From contig CASFTJ010000010.1 of the NCBI GenBank assembly GCA_949297715.1, positions 1-54,729 of the forward strand: DNA of 54,729 bases. Reading direction: 5' to 3'. The notes beneath the pieces were generated by a model. The model saw nothing but the letters and a program-made list of their open reading frames with translations. It was not told the DNA's origin and did no database searches. The first letter of the stretch is position 1, and each line of letters begins with the position of its first letter. Origin of the DNA: an uncultured bacterium. Its GTDB lineage: Bacteria > Cyanobacteriota > Vampirovibrionia > Gastranaerophilales > Gastranaerophilaceae. The translations under genes were made by a program, and so were the position numbers. This document shows, in pieces, positions 42,373-51,854 of this stretch.

Positions 42373-43083
42373 TTATACTCCTATTATTCTCTCTTTTAAA
42401 ACCTTTAACACAAACAGCGGCAATGTCGGAAATATCCTCTTAAATCGCTTAGGCTCTTTAACAGTTCTATATAACCATTCAAGTCCTAATTTCTGATAAA
42501 TTTCCGGCGCTCTTCTCACAATTCCCGCCCATACGTCAAAACTTCCGCCGACTCCGATAAATAAAGTATTCGGAAGAAGTTTTTTGGCTTTGTAATTAAA
42601 TTCCTCCTGCTTGGGAGCTCCTAGTGCTGTTAAAACAACATCTGGACAGCTTGCGGTTAACTCATTCAAAATTTCACTGTCATCTTTGAAATACCCGTCA
42701 TGCGAGTATACTATATTAATATTTTTAATCTCTTTTTGTAAATTCTCAACCGCTTTTTCTATAACCTCCGGCTTTGCACCGATTAACGCACAGGTTTTGT
42801 TTTCGGCGGAAGATTTCTCCAGAATTTTTCTCCCGAATTCTATCCCTGCAATCCTTCTGACATCATGCCCTAATATCTTTAATCCGATTTGAACTCCGAT
42901 GCCATCAGGAATTACAAGTTCTGATTCTTTTATTATATCCGCAAATTCAGGATGCTTGGATGCATAAAATATCATCTCGGGATTTATTGTGATTACCTGC
43001 CCTTTTTGAGCATATTTTAACGCCTCGTCAATTGTAAACGTATCTATCGGCAAATTTTGAAGTTTTACTAGTTCTCTTTCCAT
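42373..43083 (-). CDS. WecG/TagA/CpsF family glycosyltransferase
   Basis: About 236 residues from the ATG at 43083 (a TTG at 43101 is possible; no clear ribosome site). Signatures: TINPEMIFYASKHPEF, VIPDGIGVQIG, AGIEFGRKILE, PDVVLTALGAPKQEEF and FIGVGGSFDVWAGIVRRAPEIYQKLGLEWLYR, diagnostic of the family. Members transfer ManNAc or related sugars to lipid-linked GlcNAc for wall or envelope polymers. First gene of the four-gene operon. Confidence 0.92.
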   Translation of the reverse strand: MERELVKLQNLPIDTFTIDEALKYAQKGQVITINPEMIFYASKHPEFADIIKESELVIPDGIGVQIGLKILGHDVRRIAGIEFGRKILEKSSAENKTCALIGAKPEVIEKAVENLQKEIKNINIVYSHDGYFKDDSEILNELTASCPDVVLTALGAPKQEEFNYKAKKLLPNTLFIGVGGSFDVWAGIVRRAPEIYQKLGLEWLYRTVKEPKRFKRIFPTLPLFVLKVLKERIIGV

Positions 43084-43313
43084 AACGCCATTATAATCCA
43101 AGAATTTGTTTAGGTAAATATTTTAAGAAATTAAACTTTCTGAATAAATCATAATATTTTTTTTATTTGAAATATTACACAAGTGGCTAATTGTATTTAA
43201 ATTACTATGAACGTTTAATATAGTTAAATCTTTTTCATACTTCCAGCTATTCTTAATTCCAACGAGCTCTGTTTAAGGGCTCTTTTCATTTCTTTTTGTT
43301 GTAAAATCTTTTT

Positions 43314-43778
43314 ATGAGTGAAAAAGAAAAAAGAGCAAGAGAATTATTCAGAAGCGGATATAACTGCGCACAGTCGGTTTTTTGCACGTTTTGTGATGAA
43401 ACAGGCATGAAGTTTGAAGATGCTCTTAAACTATCTTCTTCTTTCGGCGGTGGGATGGGAAGGCTAAGAGAAGTTTGCGGAGCGGTAAGTGCTATGTTTA
43501 TGATTGCTGGAATTTTATACGGATATACTTCGCCTAATAATGACGAAATTAAAGGTCAGCATTATACTCTTATTCAAGAGCTTGCTGAAAAATTTAAACA
43601 AAAATACGATACCATAATTTGCCGGGAATTACTTGGGCTTGAAGAAAAACAGGATTCTCCGATTCCTTCAAAGCGGACTCAGGAATATTACGAAAACCGC
43701 CCTTGTGAAAATTTTATAGGGTTTGCAGCTCAAATTATTGAGGAAATGATTGAACAAAAACAAAAATCAGATTTTTAA
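43314..43778 (+). CDS. C-GCAxxG-C-C family redox-type protein
   Basis: 154 residues. SGYNCAQSVFCTFC at 14-27, FGGGMGRLREVCGAVSAMF at about 44-62, then TIICRELLG and RPCENFI supply the conserved cysteines of this family (PF09719-type, described as putative electron-transfer or redox proteins in anaerobes). Soluble. No SD strong enough to be certain, but the ORF is isolated, plus-strand and typical in length. Confidence 0.9.
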   Translation: MSEKEKRARELFRSGYNCAQSVFCTFCDETGMKFEDALKLSSSFGGGMGRLREVCGAVSAMFMIAGILYGYTSPNNDEIKGQHYTLIQELAEKFKQKYDTIICRELLGLEEKQDSPIPSKRTQEYYENRPCENFIGFAAQIIEEMIEQKQKSDF

Positions 43779-43805
43779 TTTTAGCTATTTAATTGTACTT
43801 TCTAA

Positions 43806-44576
43806 TTAAAAATCGTTGTCGTCAATTCCCGGATCCCCAATCGGCTGGGCCTTTGGAGTATTCTCCTTAACTTCCTGAGTTGTTTCAACATAATTTCCGT
43901 AAAGTTCTTTGTTATTTTCTGCTTCAATATCTTTTCTTACAGGCTTCACGATTACTCGAAGCTTTGGAAAAAGTTCGTTTTTGCTTCTTAAATGTGAAAG
44001 CACCATTATTCTCGGCATACGAAGTTCAAAGACATTGTTAAAAAGCTTGTTTTCAGGATTGTAAAATTCAAACTGATACTTGTAAAAATCTCTGTCTGTA
44101 TCGTTTAATATCATAAATGCACGGCGCCTGAATATGGGCAACACAACTTCTATTTTGTCATCTTTAAATTCAGACACAAGCAAAATTTTTACATCAGGGA
44201 ACAACTGCTGAACTTCTTCTTTTGATAGCTCTCTTGTGTTAATTGTTTCTCCGTCATATAGCAATTCAAAAAATTTAAGCATATGCGCACTGTAAGCATA
44301 CAAACGGCCGTAATATAAAAATTCATAAGTTGTATTAAGTTCAAAAGTTTTGTCGCCGCATGTTAATTCAGTATAACTTCCAGTCCCAACCGAAACATGT
44401 TTTGTACACACTTCATGTCCAAGACCTAGATTTCTTGACCAAACTTTGGTCGCCGGGTTGTAATCAACAATCTGTCTGTCTTTCAAAGCATTAAGAACAG
44501 CCTGATCAACTTCATAAGCATAAACACTTCCGCCAAAAAGTGCTATCATTAATGCTGCAAATAAAACTTTTTTCAT
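43806..44576 (-). CDS. Exported hypothetical protein
   Basis: 256 residues. Signal peptide MKKVLFAALMIALFGGSVYA with likely cleavage after A20. The mature part is beta-rich with two cysteines (EVCTKH, LTCGDK) that may pair, an acidic/proline tail (PKAQPIGDPGIDDNDF), and no known domain. Periplasmic location inferred. Single minus-strand gene beside the membrane-tailed GH77-like gene. Confidence 0.75.
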   Translation of the reverse strand: MKKVLFAALMIALFGGSVYAYEVDQAVLNALKDRQIVDYNPATKVWSRNLGLGHEVCTKHVSVGTGSYTELTCGDKTFELNTTYEFLYYGRLYAYSAHMLKFFELLYDGETINTRELSKEEVQQLFPDVKILLVSEFKDDKIEVVLPIFRRRAFMILNDTDRDFYKYQFEFYNPENKLFNNVFELRMPRIMVLSHLRSKNELFPKLRVIVKPVRKDIEAENNKELYGNYVETTQEVKENTPKAQPIGDPGIDDNDF

Positions 44577-44637
44577 AAATTTTACTCCCCCGCTTTATAT
44601 TTCATAATATCACAAAAAGATTTTCTTAGAAATACAA

Positions 44638-46551
44638 TTAAACTGTTCTAACAAGACTTGGTCTTTGTGAATTTGAGTCTGCGGAAAAATCTGATTTTTT
44701 ATAAGATTTTGTATAATAATAAACTCCTGCACCGAGTATTACAGCACCTGCAGCTATTAAAGGCAGAAGATATTTGTTTTTAATTTTAGTTTTTGAAGAT
44801 GCTTCTTCCGTATTTTCAAGAAGATTTTCTAATGAGACAATTTCCCCTGACGGGGCTTGCTCGTAAAGAAAATCTCTGTATTTTACTATTGAAGCATATA
44901 AAACAGGGTGCTTTTTATCTAACCCTCTTGCTTTAAAGATCTTTTCAAGAGAATCCATTTTATTTGCGCCGTAACCGCTTTCGACTGCTTCGTGGTATTG
45001 TTTTTTGAAGTCATAAAGAATTTTATGAGCATAATTTTCGGTTGGTGTATCTTCACAATTGAAATCATGCTTGTCAAAACGTACTTTATACCCGAATGTA
45101 TCCATAAAGAAGGACATTGTGTTTTTGCCGGTCATTGCTTCCGCTGCTTTTGCCTTTGCGTACTCTTCAGGAATATTTACAAAATCTTTATCCAGATTAA
45201 ATAATTTGGCTAACGGCTCAATTGAATTTGCTTTTGGATTTGTATAACTGACATTTCCGTCTGCGCCTTTAATAGGATAAGGTATATCGTTTGCTATTTG
45301 GGCAAGAGGCTGATGGTCATGATTGCCGACACCTACTATCGAATATTCAGGATCAAATCCGCGTCTTGCATAAGCTTCATTGGAACCCCAATTATCTGAC
45401 ATGTACATTGTGCTCAAAATTTTTACTCTTTTGTTAATCGGATCTATAACTTTTCCATCCTTTTCCCAGTCAAAGTCGCCGGGACCTGCTTCAAATTCCC
45501 ATATAAGATTTTTAGGATCATAATCTTCCCCTTTTACCTCTTTAACCCAGTTTTCAATAAGAGTCAGAATTTTATCCCCGAAATACGGTTTTTCTATTTT
45601 TGAATTGTCTTTGTTGTTAATTAATCTCGGCTGCACATAAGACCAGCCAACATCAAACCTAATCATATCATATCGGCGCGCCATATTTTGCACTTTGTAT
45701 TTCAAATACCTGTGCGCATCCGTATTTTCGTTTTCTATATCTTTGAATTTCGGAATCGGAAGCACCCAGCCCAATGAATTATCTAAGTCAAATGCGTACA
45801 TTCTGGCTTTTACTTCATCTCCGGTTGCTCCTATAAGACAGTCTCCGCAGTATTTTACTCCTATTGAATTTAAAAATTCTCTTGATTTTTGAAGATGATT
45901 TTCCGCTAAGAATTGTTTGAATTTAAAAAAATCACCCTTATCTTTATATAAAAAGTCTATCCATTCGCTGTTTTGTTCTTTAAATTTTTGGTAGGCTTGC
46001 TTTAACGGAGTTGAATCTTCAAGCTGTTCAAATCTTTCATAAGCTTTTTTTAACGCTTTATCAGTTCCACCGTTTTCGCTCATTATGTTTTGGAAATTTG
46101 CAAAGCGGTCTTTATCATTCCTTGTGTTAGATTTAACAATTTCCGCTGCTTCTTCTTCAGTTAAAAGATTTGAATATTCCGGAGTTGTCAGTAAAAACGG
46201 ATTTATTTGATGATCTCCGAGAGCAAGTGAAGTGCTTCTGTAATTACAATAAAATTCATTTGGATAAGGTTCAATTTGACCTGAGGGAAGATCTTCCAAT
46301 ACATTAAATCCAAGCATTGTGTGCATATATTTAACATATTCTTGCTCGATTTTTGAAGTCAAATGCCCGATACCTGTGTTTTTGTCTGGCGCTTGAGGAA
46401 GACTCTGCGACGGCATTATGAATATGTCGTGACCTGTTAATCCTATAATCTCCTTCCCCTGTTTTAAAATGCTCTCGTATTCCTTTTGCTCCTCAATGTT
46501 TAACGGCCGACTGCCAAATACAACACCCCGTGATATTGGTGAAATTCTCAA
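44638..46551 (-). CDS. Divergent GH77-like protein with C-terminal membrane anchor
   Basis: 637 residues. The N-terminus is RISPISRGVVFGSRPL, a lineage-type start with F-G-S-R. The body follows the GH77/GH13 plan: YDMIRFDVGWSY with D300 at the nucleophile position, NLIWEFEAGPGDF with E352/E354 at the acid/base position, and VGVGNHDHQP with D412. Wording departs from MalQ (RFDVG for RIDH, EFEAGP for CEDLG), so substrate or activity may differ. Residues about 601-620 (KYLLPLIAAGAVILGAGVYYYT) are a C-terminal membrane helix followed by a basic tail. That is unusual for this family. Confidence 0.78.
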   Translation of the reverse strand: MRISPISRGVVFGSRPLNIEEQKEYESILKQGKEIIGLTGHDIFIMPSQSLPQAPDKNTGIGHLTSKIEQEYVKYMHTMLGFNVLEDLPSGQIEPYPNEFYCNYRSTSLALGDHQINPFLLTTPEYSNLLTEEEAAEIVKSNTRNDKDRFANFQNIMSENGGTDKALKKAYERFEQLEDSTPLKQAYQKFKEQNSEWIDFLYKDKGDFFKFKQFLAENHLQKSREFLNSIGVKYCGDCLIGATGDEVKARMYAFDLDNSLGWVLPIPKFKDIENENTDAHRYLKYKVQNMARRYDMIRFDVGWSYVQPRLINNKDNSKIEKPYFGDKILTLIENWVKEVKGEDYDPKNLIWEFEAGPGDFDWEKDGKVIDPINKRVKILSTMYMSDNWGSNEAYARRGFDPEYSIVGVGNHDHQPLAQIANDIPYPIKGADGNVSYTNPKANSIEPLAKLFNLDKDFVNIPEEYAKAKAAEAMTGKNTMSFFMDTFGYKVRFDKHDFNCEDTPTENYAHKILYDFKKQYHEAVESGYGANKMDSLEKIFKARGLDKKHPVLYASIVKYRDFLYEQAPSGEIVSLENLLENTEEASSKTKIKNKYLLPLIAAGAVILGAGVYYYTKSYKKSDFSADSNSQRPSLVRTV

Positions 46552-46626
46552 AACTATTACTCCTTTACAGAAAACATATTTATCCTACGGTAGAATTATA
46601 CCATAAAAAAAATTTTATAATAAAAA

Positions 46627-47532
46627 TTAATTTTCATTAATCTGCTGCATAAGTTCTTTTTTAACATCAGAAAGAGGACCGTTATTTGGAGTTCTGACAT
46701 TTCTGTAATAATTTTTTGCATAAGTAAACGGAAATTTCGGAATCCAGCTCGCCCTCATAAAAATATTAACCGTATCCGCACCTTTTGAAAGCATAAGTTC
46801 ATCAATTGTATCTTCATAAGCAGGAGAAATTGATGAAAACAATTTCAAAAAGTAATCGGTTGCAGTAACAGCCGAATATCCCGCTGCAGGAACAGGGTTT
46901 GTTATAAGTTCGGTTATTTTAAAATTACTGTTTGTTTTAAGATCTGCTATGTCTGAAGGAAGCGTAAGCGTATCTGCCGAAACCTGTTCTATTTCGTACC
47001 ATTTGCCCTGATACTCTACACGCATTATATTAGGTTGCGGCATGTAAATATCATCACATATATTATCAATAAGTTGATTTCCCTGAAAATCCACAACACC
47101 GTACTTGTAATTTTTATAAGTTAAAAACATTCCGCCAAATAAAAGGTTTATCTTGGAATATTCCGGCGAAACAATCGCATTGCCGTTTTCATCATAAATT
47201 CCGTAATCGTTATCGTTGCCGAGTTTTACAAATTTTCCCAAAATTCTTTCAGCTTGTCTGTATTTGGGCTTGATAATAAAATTCCCGTCACAATCCATTA
47301 TCCCGAATTTATTCTTTTTTTGGACAATCCAAGAGGTTTCGCCAAGCCTAATAAGCTTCTGATATTCGGCTTCCGTAATTATATCTTCGGATTTGGTTCT
47401 AAGCCCAAATTTTCCGTCATCACTGTATACTTCAATATCAGACATTGAATTTTGTGAGGCATAACCCTCAATAGCGTAAGCCCCGCCTTGAATTAAAATA
47501 CATATCAGTATTAATAACAAACCTTTTTTCAT
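46627..47532 (-). CDS. Exported WG-repeat protein
   Basis: 301 residues. Signal peptide MKKGLLLILICILIQGGAYA. Three WG-type repeats: KFGIMDCDGNFIIKPKY, DYGIYDENGNAIVSPEY and KYGVVDFQGNQLID, each with the F/Y-G-hydrophobic-D-x-x-G-x core, at about 75-160. The rest has no known domain. WG-repeat proteins are thought to be surface or scaffold modules. Divergent from the AsmA-like gene. Confidence 0.85.
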   Translation of the reverse strand: MKKGLLLILICILIQGGAYAIEGYASQNSMSDIEVYSDDGKFGLRTKSEDIITEAEYQKLIRLGETSWIVQKKNKFGIMDCDGNFIIKPKYRQAERILGKFVKLGNDNDYGIYDENGNAIVSPEYSKINLLFGGMFLTYKNYKYGVVDFQGNQLIDNICDDIYMPQPNIMRVEYQGKWYEIEQVSADTLTLPSDIADLKTNSNFKITELITNPVPAAGYSAVTATDYFLKLFSSISPAYEDTIDELMLSKGADTVNIFMRASWIPKFPFTYAKNYYRNVRTPNNGPLSDVKKELMQQINEN

Positions 47533-47585
47533 AACATTATTTTAGCATAAAATTTTTTCATGTTATAATTTTGTCAGGTAAAGAT

Positions 47586-50372
47586 ATGAAAGTTGGTAAA
47601 GCGGTTAAAATATTATCAATAGTTTTGGGAGCAGGAGTCGTAATAGGAGGACTTTCAACATTTACTTACGTTAAAGTTCTGCCATCTGTTGTTGCGAATC
47701 CTAAAACTTCTGCTTTTGTTTCAAAAACCTTAAAAAAACATGCTGGTATCGACTTGGCAATTGAAAAACCTGAACTTCATACCGCACTTAATCCGTCTTT
47801 AGGCTTTAAAGTCGGTAAAATTTTAATTACAAAAGACGGCGCTGAAGTTGTTAATCTTGAAAATTTCGGGATTAAACTTTCATTTGAAGATATTTTTAAC
47901 AAGCACATAGTTATAAATGAGCTTGGTGCAGATTACATTTTTGTTGATGTAAATAAGGCAATGTCGCTTATTCCTGAGCAAAAGCAAGAAACCGAAGAAA
48001 AACAGGAATTTGATTGGAATATAGATCTTTTCAGCGCAAAAATGTTTGTTAAAGAAAGCTTATTTACCTACAAACCTGACGCAAATACCTTTATAAGATT
48101 GAGAGGTAAGGATTTTGAAATAAATAATCAGGACGTAAAAAATTATATCCATTTTAAAGTTTTTACGGAATTTGCTAAAAATAACAAGAAAATAACTATT
48201 GCAAGTGCTGACAGGAACAGAATTTTTATAGAAGATCACGCACTTCATATAAAAGATTTCGGATTTTTTATAAATAAATCACACGTAAGTGTTAACGCTT
48301 ATGCAGATAACAAGAAAAACCATTTTTTAAAACTTTCTACAAAGAACTTTAATATAAAAGACGTTATTGATATTGTTGAATCTAATTTAATAATAAGTAA
48401 CGGAAGCACACTTCTTGCGGGATTTAAAGATTTAAGAGGAAGTTTTGACTCAAGTGTTGTTCTATATAACAAAAAAATCAAAGGCAAAATTACCTTAAAT
48501 GACTTCGAGTGCTCTTTAATTCCCGTTAACAACCTTCCTGTAAAACTTGAATCAGGTGTTGCTAATATCGACAACAAAGACATAATTTTTTCTGATGTAA
48601 AGGGTTATTACGGTAAAGACAAAGCCAATACTCTAAAAATTTACGGCGGGATTTATGATTATTTCAAAACCGCAAAAACTAACTTCACAATAGATACAAT
48701 TGCGACTAACGAATTTGCGGAAAATTATCTTTCAAAAGTGGTTAATTTCCCGTTTACGATTGTAGGCAAAGGAGGCGGAACAAGAATTATATTTGACGCT
48801 CTCGGCGAAAAAATGGATTTGACAGTGCTGTTCAAGCTTCCGAAAGGCGATGATATTCTGGTAGACGGAATGTCATTCAGCCCAACAGGCTACGACCGTG
48901 CCGCACGCGCAATAATGCATTTTAAAGGTGACAATATAAATATTGAAACAATTGAATATTATATAGCCGAAACTATCCAAAAAGGTTCTAAGATTAAACC
49001 TATTCTCACTCTAAACGGAAACGTCACAATGGCAGGTATAATAAAAGATTTCGGCTTTAATATTCCAAATCCGTTGCCGAGCGAGTTTTTGAACCTTTTT
49101 GCTCAGCAGAAAGTTTTCAAAAAAGGAACTATCGCAGGAAATTTGCATTATATAAATACCGGCAAAGTTCCGAAAATTCAGGGGAATATGGAGCTTGACG
49201 GGATAAGGATTCCTGCTCAAAGGCTTTCAGTAAAACATGCAAACCTTGAAACAACCGGAGAATCCGTAAAAATTAAGGCAAACGGGCGTTACAGAAGAGC
49301 AGGTTACGAGTTTACCGGAGATTTCAAAAATGAACTGCTGTTCCCGATTGTTGTAAATAACATAACTTTGAAAATTGATAAACTCGATATTGAACGTATA
49401 TTAAATTCCTTCAATAATCAGACAGTATCAACTGAGGTTAATAAAGAAGCTTTTGCAACCGCTACAGAAGCTGATATCGAAGATGAAAACGGAGACGTAT
49501 CACAGGAAGCATTCAACCCCGGAATGTTGATTATTAAAAGATGTATTCTCCATATTGCAGAAGGTTCGTATAAAGAGATTAAATTCTCTGACCTCGGAGC
49601 AAATATGACACTTGATGAAAATAGCCTTCTGAAAGTCACTTCAAATCGTTTTGATATAGCAGAAGGGATTTCGTCAGCCAAAATCGAATGCGACTTAAAA
49701 AATCATTTATATTCAATTGTTTTGGGAATTAAAGACGTAAACAGCGATATAATGGCGACATCTTTGCTTGCATTGCCAAGAGAAATTTCAGGAAAAGCAA
49801 GCGGCTTGATTTCACTGAATACTGATGACAGCCTTAAACTTAACGGAGCAATTAAATTTGCGGTAAATAACGGTACAATTCAAAAAATCGGGTTGGTTGA
49901 ATATATTCTTAAATTTGCGGCACTGTTCAGAAACCCGCTTGCGATGATCAGCCCCTCAACGTTTATGGATTTGATAAACGTACCGGAAGGTAATTTCGAT
50001 AAAATTTCAGGCGAACTTAAGCTTAAAAATAATGTCGTTGAAAATATTATGATAAAATCTAAAGCCGAACAGTTAAGCGCCTTTGTTGTCGGAAGGTACG
50101 ACCTTGAAACAAAAGATGCTTCTTTAAGAATTTATACAAAATTAAGCAATAAAGATAAAGGATTTTCAGGATTTTTGCGTAATATATCTCTCAATAGTCT
50201 TGCCAACCGAGTTCCGTTAAGCAGCCGAAACGACAGCCATTATTATGCAGCAGAACTTTCTCAACTGCCCCAAATAAGTGCTGATGATAAGGATTGTCAG
50301 GTATTTTTAACAACCGTTGACGGGGATGTTGAGCATTATAACTTCCTTTCTTCTTTGAAAAGAATAAAATAG
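47586..50372 (+). CDS. Large AsmA-like envelope protein
   Basis: About 928 residues from the ATG at 47586 (AGGTAA six bases upstream; a TTG at 47571 is in frame). One N-terminal membrane helix (about 10-32, ILSIVLGAGVVIGGLSTFTYV), then a very long beta-rich repeating domain with AsmA/TamB-like strands, for example GKITLNDFECSL, and a SGKASGLISLNT / ISGELKLKNNVVEN region near the C-terminus as in AsmA proteins. Such proteins bridge the periplasm and are implicated in outer-membrane lipid transport. Supports a diderm cell. Confidence 0.82.
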   Translation: MKVGKAVKILSIVLGAGVVIGGLSTFTYVKVLPSVVANPKTSAFVSKTLKKHAGIDLAIEKPELHTALNPSLGFKVGKILITKDGAEVVNLENFGIKLSFEDIFNKHIVINELGADYIFVDVNKAMSLIPEQKQETEEKQEFDWNIDLFSAKMFVKESLFTYKPDANTFIRLRGKDFEINNQDVKNYIHFKVFTEFAKNNKKITIASADRNRIFIEDHALHIKDFGFFINKSHVSVNAYADNKKNHFLKLSTKNFNIKDVIDIVESNLIISNGSTLLAGFKDLRGSFDSSVVLYNKKIKGKITLNDFECSLIPVNNLPVKLESGVANIDNKDIIFSDVKGYYGKDKANTLKIYGGIYDYFKTAKTNFTIDTIATNEFAENYLSKVVNFPFTIVGKGGGTRIIFDALGEKMDLTVLFKLPKGDDILVDGMSFSPTGYDRAARAIMHFKGDNINIETIEYYIAETIQKGSKIKPILTLNGNVTMAGIIKDFGFNIPNPLPSEFLNLFAQQKVFKKGTIAGNLHYINTGKVPKIQGNMELDGIRIPAQRLSVKHANLETTGESVKIKANGRYRRAGYEFTGDFKNELLFPIVVNNITLKIDKLDIERILNSFNNQTVSTEVNKEAFATATEADIEDENGDVSQEAFNPGMLIIKRCILHIAEGSYKEIKFSDLGANMTLDENSLLKVTSNRFDIAEGISSAKIECDLKNHLYSIVLGIKDVNSDIMATSLLALPREISGKASGLISLNTDDSLKLNGAIKFAVNNGTIQKIGLVEYILKFAALFRNPLAMISPSTFMDLINVPEGNFDKISGELKLKNNVVENIMIKSKAEQLSAFVVGRYDLETKDASLRIYTKLSNKDKGFSGFLRNISLNSLANRVPLSSRNDSHYYAAELSQLPQISADDKDCQVFLTTVDGDVEHYNFLSSLKRIK

Positions 50373-50563
50373 GCTTTCAAATTGTATTTTATAAAGTTTG
50401 ACAACTTTTGCTTGCTCTGCCTTGTCGTATTTTAAGCAGCTCATTAATATTCTTGCAACTGCCTTTCAGGAGGATTGTTAATTTTTGGTTAAAGAATTAA
50501 GATTTAAGTTAAACCGGAGTGATAATAATAAGTGTAGAGAGTAATAAAAACTGAAAGGAGATA

Positions 50564-51025
50564 ATGAATATGAAATTCTTAATTAAAAAATCACCGGACG
50601 GATTTATTAAATCAGTAAACGACGAAATCAGCTCAATTTTGAACCGTAATTTTGACAGCCTGTTTCCTGAATATATTTTTACGGAAGATTTTGATAAATT
50701 AACTATTCCTGTAGAAATTAAAGAAAAAGATAATGAATATCAGGTTAAGGCTGAACTTCCTGGAGTAAAGAAAGAAGACCTTGATATTGATATTGACAAA
50801 AATCACATCATAATCAATGCTAAAAAAGAAGAAGATATAGAAGAAGATACAAAATCTTACAGAAAATCCGAATTCAGATACGGTGAATTTTCAAGATCAG
50901 TATATTTTCCGATGGATATTGATGTTGAAAAAACTAACGCAAAACTTGAACACGGCATCTTAAAGATTAAAGCTCCAAAAGTTATTGCTGAAAAATCTCA
51001 AAACAAAAAACTTACGGTTGAATAA
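50564..51025 (+). CDS. Hsp20/alpha-crystallin small heat-shock protein
   Basis: 153 residues. AAAGGAG precedes two candidate ATGs; the second at 50570 has better spacing. The alpha-crystallin domain covers about 45-140 (PVEIKEKDNEYQVKAELPGVKKEDLDI to AKLEHGILKIKAPKV), with the A-x-x-x-n-G-v-L/I type strand GILKI. The tail lacks an obvious I-x-I. It acts as an ATP-independent chaperone. A perfect 15-bp terminator hairpin follows. Confidence 0.95.
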   Translation: MNMKFLIKKSPDGFIKSVNDEISSILNRNFDSLFPEYIFTEDFDKLTIPVEIKEKDNEYQVKAELPGVKKEDLDIDIDKNHIIINAKKEEDIEEDTKSYRKSEFRYGEFSRSVYFPMDIDVEKTNAKLEHGILKIKAPKVIAEKSQNKKLTVE

Positions 51026-51097
51026 AATTTTAATAAATTATACCCATAAAAAGAATTGCATAAGGCTAAAGGCTATAAATCTTAAACATATAATAAT

Positions 51098-51130
51098 AAA
51101 AAATACGATAACAATGTTATCGTATTTTTT
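51098..51130 (+). terminator. Terminator of the hsp20 gene
   Basis: A perfect 15-bp stem, AAAAAATACGATAAC with GTTATCGTATTTTTT, loop AAT. A-rich before and T-rich after. Confidence 0.9.
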
Positions 51131-51278
51131 ATTATCTTGATAAACTCTCTAATATAAAACCTTTAAATTACAATTCAAAAACATTGTATAGCGAACTCAT
51201 ATCAATTATGAAACAGTCATCTCAAGAATATTATAATATGAAAAGAATATTCCGTTTATAGAACTTTAAAGACATGTT

Positions 51279-51476
51279 TTAGACTTTAATATTTATCTTT
51301 TTACAAGTATTCGGTACAACTTTTATCCCATTTTCTCTAATATACTGAATACTTTTTTCAAATGTTTTGTCAATTACAGCTTTTGCATTGAATGGCTGTA
51401 TCATAACCATTTCAGCAATGATTTTTGAAGGATTTTTAATAATTCCATAGGGTGTAATCAATTTAGTTATTTTCAT
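51279..51476 (-). CDS. Small hypothetical protein
   Basis: 65 residues (MKITKLITPYG, FEKSIQYIRENGIKVVPNTC), with AGGAGATTT just before ATG. The good ribosome site and isolated position favour coding. Basic, no membrane segment, no family recognised. It lies between the hsp20 terminator and the tRNA-Leu repeat region, where a small remnant of a mobile element is possible. Confidence 0.45.
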   Translation of the reverse strand: MKITKLITPYGIIKNPSKIIAEMVMIQPFNAKAVIDKTFEKSIQYIRENGIKVVPNTCKKINIKV

Positions 51477-51496
51477 TTAAATCTCCTAAAAACAAA

Positions 51497-51514
51497 TGTC
51501 GGAGATGGGACTTG
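51497..51514 (+). repeat. 18-bp copy of the tRNA-Leu 3' end
   Basis: TGTCGGAGATGGGACTTG at 51497-51514 repeats exactly at 51689-51706, which is the 3' end of tRNA-Leu (acceptor and part of the T-arm). A direct repeat of a tRNA end is what a site-specific integrase leaves as att sites. The 174 bases between hold only non-coding sequence, so this would be an old or deleted element. Confidence 0.6.
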
Positions 51515-51650
51515 TCTTGGTCGCTCGCGTTTAACGGCAATTTCGTGTTTTGTTTTCGTGATTTCATCACTCCAAACAAAAACACTCCAGCCTCAGCTCG
51601 CTCCCGCTGAACCCACAAAAACGGATTAAAGCCCTCATCATTCTTCAAAT

Positions 51651-51684
51651 AAAAAAGATGATAACAAAAGTCATCATCTTTTTT
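51651..51684 (-). terminator. Terminator of tRNA-Leu
   Basis: AAAAAAGATGA with TCATCTTTTTT around a 12-base loop, directly beyond the encoded CCA end. Confidence 0.8.
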
Positions 51685-51685
51685 A

Positions 51686-51769
51686 TGGTGTCGGAGATGG
51701 GACTTGAACCCACACAGATTTCTCCATACGCACCTGAAACGTACGTGTCTACCATTCCACCACTCCGAC
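51686..51769 (-). tRNA. tRNA-Leu (anticodon CAG)
   Basis: Long-variable-arm (class II) tRNA of 84 nt on the minus strand: acceptor GTCGGAG/CTCCGAC, D-arm GTGGAATGGTAGAC, anticodon loop TTCAGGT giving CAG, a variable arm around GGAGAAATCT, T-arm GGGTTCAAGTCCC, encoded CCA. Confidence 0.95.
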
Positions 51770-51854
51770 ATTATTTTTTATTTATTTTTCAATTGCAATT
51801 TATATGCTCTTATTCCTTATATCATAAATAAAATTAAAAATCTATCTATATACA

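Noticed and set aside
51463-51771. Open frame on the minus strand across tRNA-Leu (starts SEWWNGRH)
   Set aside because: It is a translation of the tRNA itself and its terminator, a common false gene.
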